Assembly (NCBI GenBank): GCA_000697475.1
Contig: JNEU01000649.1
Coordinates: forward strand, 1 to 64,000
DNA from: Lichtheimia corymbifera B2541
Taxonomy: Eukaryota; Mucoromycota; Mucoromycetes; Mucorales; Lichtheimiaceae
Length of the DNA stretch: 64,000 bases
Direction: 5' to 3'
Shown here piece after piece: positions 21,931 to 33,544 of the stretch. The first letter of the stretch is position 1. Each line of letters starts with the position of its first letter. The notes beneath the pieces were generated by a model. That model was not told the DNA's origin, ran no database searches, and was given only the letters and a program-made list of their open reading frames with translations. Position numbers and translations under genes: made by a program.

Positions 21931-24582
21931 CTACACTTGAGTTACCACCGCTAAACCGTAACTAAGCAACGCTTGCTTTTTCGCTGACGCCACAAGTAAA
22001 TTGACATGACACTTTTCTTCCGGTCGTAAAGCAAGCCCAATATTGTTCCAGTCACTCAATCGCGTGGATGATGGGCAGAGACATAGTTTGCGGATATATT
22101 GCTTGTTGCGTTCACTGAGATACGTGGTGATGTCTTCATAATTATAATCATCCTTGGTCATTCCAAGTACACGCTGCGCCTCATACCAAATGGCTCGACG
22201 AAGTGGAGAGGTATCAATGTTGGAATCTGATGTATGATGAAAGATACTATATCATAAACGTGTGTCAGTGATATGAATGGCTCGCGTTGAAACAAGGCTC
22301 ACCTCCAATCAGTGATGCTGAGAGCTTCATTAAATTCGTCGTCAAGCTCATCTCCTAAGCCTGGCAGGAATTGGTTCACAAGGTCACATCCAAAGTCTTC
22401 CCAGCCATAATCTCCCGACATGACTTCGTTGACATAATATTCTTCTTCTGACGACGACGACGGCTTGTTGACCTCTTCTTCTTCCTCTTCCTCATTGCAA
22501 TGTATCCGCTCTTTTGGATCAATAAATCGTGTCAGATCTTCATGCACTGCATTCATGGTTTGCTTGTGACCAGTAGTATTATTATCCACATCATGGGGTG
22601 TTGTTGTGTCTATAAATATACAATGATGAGTTCCTTCCCCCACCAGGTTTCATCCTATAAACCTACCATGTTTAGCAGCCAGCTGCTCTTGTTCATCATG
22701 ACCCAGTCGTAATTTTTCCAAGCTCTCCAACAATTCGCTTTTTAAAGATGATCCATTGGCCGATTTGAGTTTGGAGACCAATTCTTGGGTTTGTGTATTG
22801 TACATGTGTTGATCATTTTGCTCCTCCTTTTCATCTTCATCTTCATCCTCTTCTTCTTCTTCTTGATTGTCCACTGATACGCCCAAGCCATAGCCATTGT
22901 CGGAAGAAGAAAAAGGATCGTCATTGGGATCACTGAGTAAAATATTGCTGTCGTACCAACCGGTTGCCATGGAAGCAGCCGCACGGGCCATATCTGCCTG
23001 AATCTTTCCACCTGGTGACCACGGGGATCGTTCATCCAATTCATACTCGACACCCGAATGATTCGCTGCTGAGCTTGGATCCTCCTGATGATAATAGTAT
23101 CCTCCTCGCATGTCCAATTCGGGTGCAATGCCACAACCCAAGACAAAACTGCTCAATCCAAGAAATGTGGAAATGACAACCATGCCTTGGACAAGTTCGC
23201 CTTTGCTCCATACATCGGCTACCTGCGCCCCAGGTCGGCTCATGAGACATGTCATGTCTTCACACGTCAGCTGCCATGATTGTCGTGACATTTTTAGTAT
23301 CAATCTCGCAATATGTTGTAACTTGGGTGGTGCGTATTCAATCCCTTGAAGCCATGCTGGATCGCCGCCATTCTGCAAATACTCGAGTCGCATCATGGAT
23401 ACAAGATACTGACATTGATGATGTGCCGATGCCTGCATATGTAAAAATAAATAAATGGATCGATTTACTCTTTAGCGACTACTTACCAGGATAGCCAAGT
23501 AACATTTCCATGATCGACTCAGGGGGCCAAGGGAGGATTTGACAATTTTGGAATAGGCATTGCTGTAGATTTCATAAAAGGTGGGGAAAAAAGCCATGAC
23601 TCGAAATACATTGGCAAGTCGCCCTTCTTCCATAAAAGTCTTTGTCATCATTTGACGTACGTATTCATCTGATCGTTTTCCACCCGTCTCCAAATCCTTG
23701 GGTTGTTGTTGTTGGATCGTTGCACTCGCACCACTTGCTGAAGCATCATCGCCACTGCTGCTGGTATCAATTTCTTGGGACCATGGTGATATGGAGTAAT
23801 GTTCAGGTCTTGGGTAAAAAGTAGATGTGGGTGGTAAAGCCGAGGATGACTCGAGAGAGAAAATATCATTCAAAGAGATGAAAATGGAAGGGGACAACTG
23901 ACTCGGCTGTGGGGCTGATAAACGCGAATCCTATTATCGGCATGATTTTGAGTTCAAAAAATCCTGTCTCCATTCCAAAGAGGATGGACTTACATTGGTC
24001 ATTTGCAGAAACTCCTTAAAGGCTTGCCGCACATCCGAAAAGGGACAAGTGTAAGCGAGTCGTAGCATGGTGAGTAGATAGTAGCGAAGATTGGATTCCT
24101 CGTTGTCACTGCTGGGGTCATATGACAAATCATGCGTTATGCTTGCATGATCTGTTTCAGAATCGGAGGTGTCGTTAAAGTTGTTGCAATGATGATGATG
24201 GTGATGATGATGCGGTGATGATGGTGATGATGATGATACATGATGTTGTTGCTGTTGTTGTGTAGTAGGTGTTGTGGGTACTTCAGAGGATGTAGTTGAA
24301 TAAGGCGATCGAACGACTACTCGTACATACGATTTGACCACCTGGATAATCTTCTCTAACGCTGCTTGTCGCTCTTCGCTCGACTCGACTTGGAGATTCT
24401 TGAAAAGTGCAATTCGGAGACGAGATGACTGAAGTTGCTGTGCTCGTGCATCGCGTGCTATCATTTGCCCATTTAGCCTACTGCATCAGTAGTGCGGGGT
24501 AGTTGTAGTAGCACTACTCACCTGTCTCTTCCAAACTACTACTTGTGACATTGCTTTCATGAAGCTGCTGATCGGTATTCAT
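21931..24582 (-). CDS. SESN: sestrin-family protein
   Basis: Six exons (24522-24582, 23994-24457, 23487-23930, 22667-23432, 22303-22609, 21931-22246) give 785 residues, longer than animal sestrins because of His/Gln/Ser and Glu/Asp-rich inserts. Diagnostic blocks are HHQCQYLVSMM, GGDPAWLQGIEYAPPKL, SFVLGCGIAPE, YGWEDFGCDLVNQFLPGLG, DTSPLRRAIW, KDDYNYEDI and EEKCHVNLL. Animal sestrins bind leucine and restrain TORC1 through GATOR2. By remembered alignment the leucine-pocket Thr/Arg (DTSPLRR), Trp and Glu and the GATOR2-contact Asp-Asp (KDDY) are kept. The redox Cys is kept too, but the nearby His is Met. Fungal sestrins are little described. Confidence 0.88.
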
Positions 24583-25640
24583 AATTCTTCAGATGCTGCC
24601 GTCTTTTAAGGGTTTCTGGAATAAGAGTCAAAAAGAACGACGACGGTGGGAGTCTTCAACGTGTGAAGGGAAAAAGAAAAAGAAAAAGACTGTGCAGAAA
24701 GTAGAAAACGGACTTTTGCTAAAAGTCTGCCCAAACAATGTATACGCAGCAGCAGGTACCCCAGTTATAATAAATGGGGTCGTGAGTCTTCCTTGAGAAC
24801 GGTTGAATGCTTTATATATAGCTCGACGCGCCTTAAATACCATACGCGTGTATTATGTATTCCATAAAGACGTTGAACTATTCACCTGATCATGGCTCAA
24901 AGTAACGTGCACGTGATATTGGTGCTTTATTGACCATGTTTGCTATTGTACTACCCTTTCCCGTGGGTTTTATCATCACTTGACATTACCTTAATGTGAC
25001 GACATTATCCAAGAATATTGCTATATGCCCAATACAAGCCATTTAGTGCATGATGACCCAATAAACACGTACGATTGTTGATTGCATGGCTTCTCAAAAG
25101 AGCATCTTTGCCCAATCCATCACTCCACTGCCATAAATTGTATTTGACGTTGGACAAAAAGTTGTCTTGTTTAGTTCGTAAATATGCAGCACTATTGACA
25201 TATAGGGTAATACGAGCAAGAAGGGGCACTAGCGAGTTTGATTTGTGGATGGCTGTCACAATCAATCCAAGACCATATAGCGCTATTGGTTTTCTTCTCA
25301 GTCTCTGGATGACGCTCTATATTCATCAATGCAAAGATTTGAGCTTTATAAAACACAGACCTAACATTGACGTTGTGGTACGTCTTACGGATCTCTTTGT
25401 TTGTAACATGTTGTGCGTAATACCGACCGTGAAAGAAGGTTCAGACGGCTTATTTGTAAATCACAAACAACCAGTCATCAACATTGACAAAGTCATCCAA
25501 TCAAACTTGCAAGCTTTCAACAAAGGTAACCATGAAGCCAAGGTGTCCATGGTTTGATATAGTCAGGTGGCTAAAAAACAAAGACGATGACATTGCATAC
25601 GTAACAAAAATGATAGAATTAGGATTGAATTGCCCGTGAA
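24583..25640. other. intergenic, no supportable gene
   Basis: Sestrin promoter side, then sequence with an open frame of 160 codons on the plus strand (25075-25557) and an overlapping antisense frame. Neither shows a domain or splice sites. It borders decayed coding sequence and may itself be part of it. Confidence 0.35.
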
Positions 25641-25649
25641 CCAAATCTT

Positions 25650-26950
25650 TATTTATACAATTGTTATTTGAATGCAATGCAGTAGTACCAAAAAGGGGAA
25701 AAGAGATAGAAAGGGGTGATCTTCGAACATTGTAGGATCAACAAAGGTGCGAGGATCAGAGAAGACGACAACAAGTAACGCAAAGCTTTGAACATCGGGA
25801 TAGCCGTAACTTGGACGCGTTGAACAATTGGCAGTATACATCGCTGACTAGCGAATCCGGTGGTTTGATAATAACGGGGAAATTTTCTTGCTCCACCATC
25901 CTAGCAACCTCCCCTAAAGACCAAGTGAATATGTAAACAGCCATACAGGTTGGGATTGGTGACAGCTTGTGGTACGTGGTTGAACGTGGCTGGATCCTGA
26001 AAAGCACCATACACGTCGCAGAAAATGAGCCAGCTGATTGTTGTTCCCTGCTCTAAAGTAGGCTTTCATATCTCGAGGGTGACCAGGAAGCTTTTACCTT
26101 GCACCCAATACCACGGAATAATACAAATTCGGCATCTATCCCAACTCTACGACAATGCATTACTGCCTCATAATCCATGCAGACAAGCCCTCATCATGTT
26201 TTGTAGTCTTGACTTCGTCCTGTTGCCAGAGCTACCCCCTCCGAACGTGGCACTCCAAGTTCTTTGAAAATGTCAATATGGTCAATGACCAGGTTGTCAC
26301 CCATCCAACCAAATGATTTCATTGGGGCACCTTGATACTGCACCAATTGCCAACGATATATAATCCGACGGCGCCTTTGGAACTTGGTTGCTTGAATGAA
26401 GACAAAGATGCTAGATATGAGGTTGCCGCTATTGTTCAGAACAGGGATCGGGATGTATACCAGTGGTAAATTCTCACTCACTAAGGCTACTGCGATGGGT
26501 AGCTGGTATACAGCACGTGATGAGAATGACGTATGTCGATTGTCGCCATCCCAAGTTTTGGTCGCAATGGCTGTTAGCATGTGAGCATTGACTTGGAGGG
26601 TCGGTTTCCCTCCTGTGTATCATTAGCATAAACCTTGTTCATGTATGGTCACTGTGACCACCTTCCCAAACACCATCGAAAAATTCCGGTCCAAGAGCTT
26701 CACCTAGTAGTTTGCTAGGATCTGGCATTTTGAAGGAGCGGACATATGATAGCGTGCGGTGCTTTCTCGATGTTGACATGGCCATAATTGGAAACCTTAT
26801 GTCCACTATGGTCTTGATTGCTCCATGCCAGGATACCAATGTCCTTCCATTCGATGTCGTCATATAGTTCTGGTTGTGTGGGTATATGACGATATGTCGA
26901 TTCAAATAGTGAGAATGGGCGCCGTTCAAGTTGCTGGCCTTAGAATGCAC
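25650..26950 (-). pseudogene. decayed coding region, minus strand, unknown family
   Basis: Protein-like pieces follow one another on the minus strand but in different frames. They include a block ending near 26640 with SFKMPDPSKLLGEALGPEFF, a hydrophobic block at 26195-26580 with LPLVYIPIPVLNNSGN and GAPMKSFGWMGDNLVIDHID, and a last block at 25650-25850 with FSDPRTFVDPTMFEDHPFL. Between them are stops and frame changes that are not removed by convincing introns. I recognise no domain. It is probably a degraded multi-exon gene related to the block at 27462-28200. Confidence 0.3.
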
Positions 26951-27164
26951 GTTGCGAATATTAATGCGTCCGTGGACGAATATTCAGATTGTCACTGCTG
27001 CGCATTGATTCATCAAATTCGATCGGACAACATTGCCTGCGTATGTATCATCCCTTTCCTGCATTCGATATGAAGCAAGATGGCAAATGCACTTATGCCA
27101 CCTACAAAATGTCCCAAATTCCTATCAGACTAGGAATCCTTTTAAAATACAAGTGATAATTATA

Positions 27165-27500
27165 CCTACCACAAGTGGTTCATCAAGAAATACAGCCAAA
27201 TGCCATTTAGCACCAATGAGCGCTTCGAGTGGTAAAGCGATGAAGTGAGCTACATAATAAATGAAGGCATGATGAATACCCTCATTTTGAGGATCACATA
27301 AAGACTATCCTCCTTGAGATTTACCAAGAGCCATTGATGGTTGATGATATGCATAAAATAAAGAGACAGAGCGTGTGATCGTGTTGATGATGCAAACAGC
27401 TTTATTTATATGTGAATGGGCGCGGGAATTGTTATCATGATGGATCGAGCTGATAAAGTGGTCAAGAATCTTGGGGTACTGAGTCGACGTGATGGATGAT
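27165..27500. repeat. repeat R4, copy 1
   Basis: Similar to 49965-50270 in the same orientation. Shared runs include CACATAAAGACTATCCT, GATTGATGATATGCA/GGTTGATGATATGCA, and GGGCGCGGGAATTGTTATCA versus GGGCGTGAGAATTGTTGTCA, then GATAAAGTGGTCAA. It overlaps the 3' side of the decayed gene at 27462-28200, so it looks like duplicated gene-end sequence rather than a transposon. Confidence 0.55.
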
Positions 27501-28200
27501 AAATTCCCCTGCCACTTTTTGAAAGGTAGGTGATTCAAGTATGTCCGTAAATGACTCATGCAAAATGTGCAAATTGTCACCATCACCCTGACACGTTCAT
27601 GTACTACAAAGAATGATTAGCATTTTGAAAGTCGTTCAATATCAAAACACTTACAAGTCGTCTGAAAGCAGATGTTCCCAGACGAGATTCTCCATGCCAA
27701 TGGCATCAGTAGCAAGGACTCGTCTGATAGCATCCGCCATGTAGCTATCACCGGGCGCATTTGGTGGCACTCTTGCACGCTTGGTATATACCACTCTTGC
27801 TTGAGTTTGGCATACCTGTTGCCAATAGAGATCCAAGATCCGTTCATATGTAAAGGCTTGATCTTGGAGTCATAGACCATTTGCCGAAGTAGTGGCATTC
27901 CGCGTTGGTTCAAGCAGATGCTTGGGGAAATACATTTATGATGTAGATCCGTGCTTGGGGAAGGTCCATTATCAGAGCGCATCAATGTTGTCATATGAAT
28001 CAAAGCCGGTAGTGGTACATGAGTAAGGCTAGGATTCAGCTCATCCACTGTAAAGACGATGAGCACGGCTCTTCTTGTCATGACCATGAAACACCCGCAT
28101 ATCAATACCAAAGTACCCGACTTGAAGTTGCCCCATGGGAAGCAGTGACCACCTTTGGATATCCAATCCGTCGGCCTGCTGCAGTAACCAGAGGCTGAAC
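27462..28200 (-). pseudogene. 3' part of a degraded gene, unknown family
   Basis: From an AG acceptor-like site at 28201 the minus strand encodes a block with TDWISKGGHCFPWGNFKSGT, a hydrophobic stretch, and then YERILDLYWQQVCQTQARVV and DAIGMENLVWEHLLSDDL. A frame change is needed near 27870 to join the two. A GTAAGT donor at about 27655 then leads, after an intron, to a last exon with FTDILESPTF and a TGA at 27462-27464. The copy at 50300-50345 keeps a similar ending (LTDILNVTTF). The family is unknown to me. Confidence 0.35.
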
Positions 28201-28260
28201 CTCAGGAGCTGCATGGCAAGTGCAGAGCCTACACCTTTGCTAGGTGTGTGTTGCATTGAA

Positions 28261-29418
28261 GCAGCTTTTCACCCTCGACGATGAACGTCATGTACCATGA
28301 TCCAGAGTCAGCTCGTGTATGGTTATATCTAGGTTACTATCCAATCTTAGGTGATGTATGGTCGTCGAATAAAGATGGTAGAAGAGGTTCATTATAACTT
28401 TTAGGGGGGTGACACATCGAACAGCATCAATGGCAAGAAAATATGTAAATAGTGTATCCAAATCGGTTGATTTGGGTGGGTGGGGGTTTATATAGAAAAC
28501 AAGAGAGAGAACAGGTGTTTTATTTTTAGCTCGCATTCGAAGATGATATCTGTATCCTTGAGAAGCTTTGCTTTGTTTTGACAACTTTGTTTGGCAAATC
28601 TTTGATCGCCTTCCTTAGTAGGGGTTCCTCAGCATCCATCCTGCTCTTATTTATCACACCCGTCATATGCTTGATTTCTTAGCTTTTACAACCACTGCGT
28701 ATGAACTTTCATCAATGAAGAATGAGGGGTGATGGCTGTAATAGTACTGTATGGTGATCACCAGCATGCCTGCTGTGTGACATTCCCGATAGCGTGCAGC
28801 AGAGAACAGCCAAACAATGGTACCATAAAGCATATTCACCATTTCTACGTTCCGGACTATCACCACTTTCCGGAAACTTCATGTTGTCATTGTCCTTTGC
28901 TTATCCCATTTGTTTATTGTCAATCATGTTGTAACATGCCACATTTGGGGATGATTTTTTCAGCACCGGTGAATCATCACTGATGCCCTTTATTAGGAGA
29001 GCTGATCATATATGTAGATGACCCTTAATTCCATCTATATTCTTTATTCTCTTTCATTGTGGTGGTTGATTAATATGCAATGCACACATTATGTCTCACG
29101 ATGAATAAAACGTGGTCCAGTCATATGACTCTTTGTGATTGCTGTTAACGAGTAGTATGCATGCTTGCTGTTATGCTCATATAGTTATCATCAGTAATAT
29201 TGAGATAATTCCATATGTCTTCAATTACAGTGTAAAGGATCATTGTGTTTATTATCAACATGAGTATAGTGGTATGGTGGTGCCTAGGAAGATGCTGCTA
29301 AGGGCGGTGATAGTGGGGGAGATGGGTGGTGGTTGGTTGCTGACGTCAAACTTGGAGCACCGGGACAAGTGAACAGCGAGCAAACTTTTTCCCCTCCCTT
29401 CTGTTTTCACATTACACC
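28261..29418. other. intergenic, no supportable gene
   Basis: Open frames at 28288-28584 (minus) and 28729-28983 (plus) lack domains and splice support. The last ~60 bp form a C/T-rich leader for the OSCP gene. Confidence 0.45.
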
Positions 29419-30340
29419 ATGGCCTTGAATCGTCTCACGACTGCCGTTCCCAAGGTATGCTTGTGTACAATGGTTGCATATACATGGACGACACGATTGA
29501 CCTTTTCGACTGTTTTATATAGTTGGCTCGTGGCTATGCCGCTGCCGCTGCTCCCAAGGTAAACAACAACTACCCAACATGCCTACCACCCTGGCAATGA
29601 CGCTTGCATTCGACTCTTTATGTATTCTAATCCTTTTTCTGCATACAGCCTCCAGTTACTTTGTTCGGTATTGATGGTCGTTACGCCACTGCTTTGTATA
29701 CCGCTGCTGCTCGTCAGAACGCGCTCGAAGCCGTTGAACGCGACTTGTCCCAGCTTCAAACTCTTATCAGCAAGGATAAGGCTGTCCAAAGCTTTTTGGA
29801 GAACCCTACTGTTGCTGGCAAGGCCAAGGTCGAAGGTATCTCTGCTTTGTTGAACAAGGCTGGCAAGGTCAACCCCCTTACCAAGAACCTCTTTGAGGCC
29901 CTCAACGAAAACAGCCGTCTTGACCAAACCGCCAAGGTCCTCAGTGCCTATGCCGAATTGATGAGCGCTCACCGTAACGAGCTTTCCTTGACTGTCACCT
30001 CTGCCAAGGTAAAAAGAGAGAGAAAAGGATATGAGATAGATGGAGATATTAATATTGCGTTATAGGAACTTGACAAGGCTACTTTGAACAAGATTGCCGA
30101 CTCCCTTCAAAAGAGCAAGCTCGCTGAAGGCAAGAAGCTTTTGGTTTCCAACAAGGTCAAGCCTGATATCCTTGGTGGTATCCTCGTTGAGATTGGTGAC
30201 AAGAGCATCGATTTGACTGTTTCCGGCAAGGTTGCCAAGCTCAACAAGCTTGTCACTGGTAAGTAGGATCAAGCAATGTGTAATGTGATGAATTACTAAC
30301 GGAGACTGATATCTTTTCACCCCTGTCAGATTCCATCTAA
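29419..30340 (+). CDS. ATP5: mitochondrial ATP synthase subunit 5 / OSCP
   Basis: Oligomycin-sensitivity-conferring subunit that joins the F1 head to the peripheral stalk of ATP synthase. Five exons (29419-29454, 29523-29558, 29649-30008, 30066-30258, 30330-30340) give 211 residues, the normal length. The N-terminus MALNRLTTAVPKLARGYAAA is a mitochondrial presequence ending in the usual RGY. Family blocks are FGIDGRYATALYTAA, KVLSAYAELMSAHRNE and GGILVEIGDKSIDLTVSGK. The last exon is only 11 nt and encodes the end of an Asp codon plus Ser-Ile-stop. The first two exons are 36 nt each. Coding sequence is GCC/AAG-rich, as expected for high expression. Confidence 0.95.
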
Positions 30341-30800
30341 ATAACGTCTATCCCGTTTCTTGCTACCGAGATCTTACTATAGAGATTTGTCTATGCAATA
30401 ACACCTTTACATCGACATACAACTTGGCCTGTTTTCATTTGGAAGGCATGATTTTAAGATTGAGTGGGGGTTATGATGTCATTTTATTACCATGATAATC
30501 ATTGTCAATAATCGTTATCATTATGCTGACAACATTTGCATTCATGAATGTGTTGGGGGTAATTGTTCATGATATGAAGACTTGAGAAGGATTAGATGCT
30601 AGAACCTTATTTATTGATAGAGTGAAATGATGATGATGATATGCGATTCATGTTCATGATTGATAGATAGGATGGGATAGGATAGGAGACGACAAGTGCT
30701 AAAAGCTACTGCTATCATACTACTGCTGTTTTTGTAATTCAGCGCGCGCCCATTTTATGTAATCGACCCATTCCTTCCTTATTCCCGTTTTATTCAGGAC
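30341..30800. other. intergenic
   Basis: 3' region of the OSCP gene and 5' region of the next gene. AT-rich with ATGATG runs near 30628. No gene seen. Confidence 0.5.
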
Positions 30801-32036
30801 ATGTCTGCATCGGCTGGCCCGAATGCGTCACCCGTTGCCGAACCAACACGCGAAGAATGCTATTCTACAGTAGCAGCGCCACCGCCTTTAGCACAACGAT
30901 GGCCTGAATATCCTACAGCACAACCCATGCGAACAGATGCGCCACCCACATCGCCGACACATAGCTACCCATCCAGCAATAGCAATAGCGCCATCACGCT
31001 CGAACTCGCTGTTCAGTATGATCATCCTACAGTGACAAGTGATTCAACCCATGCACAAGACCGAGGAAAAGGCCTATGTACGATATGTCGGTCCACCACT
31101 CAGGACGACCTTGTGTTTTATCGACCGCAAATGCAAGTACACAAAGTGCTCTCGATGAATCAAATATCAGCAGCAGCAGCAGGAGACCAAGGTGCTGGTG
31201 GTGCTGGTGGTGGATCAAATGACTCGATCCCGAGAGCCTATCTTCCTTATGTGACATTATACGGACCTCAGAAGCAAGCATTATGGTCATTGACAGGCAA
31301 ACAGTGGAATGCACTCGAGTTTACATCACCAAAGGATCAGTATGTTGTCAAGTTACTCAAGGAGAAACTTGCATTTGTATGGATCAACAATGTCAGCTAT
31401 CAATGGCGGTTTATGCCAGCAACCGACCCCAACACCAACACGACGACTTATGATTTACGTTGCTATGAAGGTCGCCAGGTGATTGCCGAATTTATATCCA
31501 ACCGTTACATCCAATGGTCCCATACAGCACAACAACCCCAACAACAAGCCGCCAATCCATTTCGCCAAAATGAGAGTTTATTTTCGTCCTTTCTCTTATT
31601 ATCAGGACTTTTGATTCTTGATTTGGCAGGATGTCCTCCTCGGTCTACACCAGATCCCGAAGCCCTTTTATTATGGATGGCACCCGATACTATAGAGCAA
31701 GACGATGAGGATGATACTGCAAGTATGGCATCGTCATTATATTATGCCGAGCAAGGATTAGTGGATAACGATCATGCGCCCACTGGACGATGGTATGGTG
31801 GTGGTGTCGGATCTGTCAAGAGTATCGAGCTTGATCCAGGATTATTACATTGCTGGTGGGGTTATGGATTCTGGTGGACGTGGTGTCCTTGCTGCATGCC
31901 CGGTGGATGGTTTGATCGTTTTCGGTGGAGTTTACGACGGCGTAAAGAGATCAACAATCATACCAACAGCAATACTTCTCGTTCAAGGCAACGAAGGCAA
32001 CGTGGATGGCAACAACATCACCCAGATCAATATTAA
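30801..32036 (+). CDS. uncharacterised protein with tubby/LURP-like core and Trp/Cys-rich tail
   Basis: A single uninterrupted exon of 411 codons, unusual here. The N-terminus is Pro/Ser/Ala-rich. A short CTICRS motif is followed by a beta-rich core (VTLYGPQKQALWSLTGKQWN, KDQYVVKLLKEKLAFVWINN, YDLRCYEGRQVIAEF) that recalls the repeating strands of tubby/LURP-one or DUF6593-like proteins. A hydrophobic helix (SLFSSFLLLSGLLILDLAG) follows. Near the C-terminus is an odd segment LLHCWWGYGFWWTWCPCC, followed by a basic RFRWSLRRRK stretch, which could insert in or lie on a membrane. Domain identity is tentative. Start is the first ATG in frame. Confidence 0.7.
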   Translation: MSASAGPNASPVAEPTREECYSTVAAPPPLAQRWPEYPTAQPMRTDAPPTSPTHSYPSSNSNSAITLELAVQYDHPTVTSDSTHAQDRGKGLCTICRSTTQDDLVFYRPQMQVHKVLSMNQISAAAAGDQGAGGAGGGSNDSIPRAYLPYVTLYGPQKQALWSLTGKQWNALEFTSPKDQYVVKLLKEKLAFVWINNVSYQWRFMPATDPNTNTTTYDLRCYEGRQVIAEFISNRYIQWSHTAQQPQQQAANPFRQNESLFSSFLLLSGLLILDLAGCPPRSTPDPEALLLWMAPDTIEQDDEDDTASMASSLYYAEQGLVDNDHAPTGRWYGGGVGSVKSIELDPGLLHCWWGYGFWWTWCPCCMPGGWFDRFRWSLRRRKEINNHTNSNTSRSRQRRQRGWQQHHPDQY

Positions 32037-32241
32037 CTATTCCCCCCCTTTACCCAGTTCTCCTCCTCCCTCTTGATGCATCGTGTAAACTTGATCCCCC
32101 ACCTCCTCCTACCCTTTACATCTATTTTCTTTGTCTCCGTTTTTGGTGTATATATCTTATCACATATAAAGAAATCCACAAGCTGTACGATAATCTCGTT
32201 TTTAATGTTTCGATAAAGAACACACACACGCAAAACACATT

Positions 32242-32692
32242 CTAGTGCTGACGACGGGACTCGGCAATAACACCTTGAAGCTCATCGATTTTCTTCTTTG
32301 CACGGACAAAGGTACCAAGCTAATAGATAGCATGTGAGTGCTTGGTCTTTTTTATATCATGCATATGCTGCTCAAGGCTACTTACTCTTCTCTTGGTAAG
32401 CTTCTTGGCACGCTTATCACGGGAGTTCTTGATCAATTCCATAACGCGACGTTCATAGGGAGCGAAACCAGCAACTTCACGCACAATGCTACGGACAAAT
32501 TGGGTGCGCTTGCCGATAGCCTATAGCATCATGTTGGCGATTAGAATATGATATCTATATCCATCCATCCATCCATCCATCCATCCATCTACATACACGA
32601 CGCTGGGAAGGCTTCTGCTTAAGCTCACGACGAGTGGTGATGTGGCCTTTGTTGATGCCAACAGCAATGCCAGACTTCTGCTGAGGTGCCAT
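32242..32692 (-). CDS. RPL36: 60S ribosomal protein eL36
   Basis: Three exons on the minus strand (32597-32692, 32386-32520, 32242-32319) give 102 residues, the family length. Typical segments are [55 protein letters not shown] and the terminal ESRRQH. The first intron contains an ATCC tandem repeat (about 32558-32590). Confidence 0.96.
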
Positions 32693-33544
32693 TTCGAAAG
32701 AGAGGAGGTGCTTCAACTGGCATGGATCGGTATTTTGTGTTCCCGTTGTACCGATTTGGAAATCTCCACCAACACAACACAACACCCCCCACACACACAT
32801 CCAATGTTGAATGGGCTATCATCAACGAGTACCGCCATCTTGTATATGAGAAAGGGGAGCCATTACGCACTATTTTATCTTTTACATGCTATTTTGTTCT
32901 TTAGTGTCTCACGCCTCAGCTTCACCCTATGATACGTGTGTAATCCTTCATTATTTTAGCTACCTATCTCCATATCGAGATACCACTTAATACCGCCGTG
33001 AATAAAAAGGTTTCTAAAAGTTATAACTGAAGGAGATGAAAAATGAATTGGATGCGTGCTGATGCCCTCCACCATCATTATAGTGTTAGGAAATCCACGT
33101 ATGCAATAATGGCTTCAATATGCACGCCTGAACAACGGGTAATGATCCGCTATGCAATTGAGATTGTATGACAAAAAGGCTTTTATAAGGATGTTCTGCG
33201 AGAGTACGAACAAAAAAAAGAACAATGGGTCTCTGAGATGATGATAAGATGAATCATCCTTCAGGAACGACCAAAGATGGATATCTTATTTAATGCTGAG
33301 ATCACTGACATTCAAATCAATGAAATGACACATCGACCCTCACATACAAACGATGATTGATAAGAGTTAAATGAACATGTAGGTGGAGCCAAGTTACACT
33401 TGCTGATGAGCCAAATTCAAATGCAAATGATTGGATATCTTAAGATCCGATAGACACAGCCTGTTGTCAATTAGATCTCCTCTGCGCATATCCCAATCTT
33501 GAAACAACGTTTCTCTTTTCAACCTTTATTCTTTTTTCTTCTCA
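32693..33544. other. divergent intergenic region
   Basis: Shared upstream region of the eL36 gene (minus) and the methionine synthase reductase gene (plus). Short Thr/His-rich open frames near 32642-32932 are antisense to or upstream of eL36 and are not called. Confidence 0.5.
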
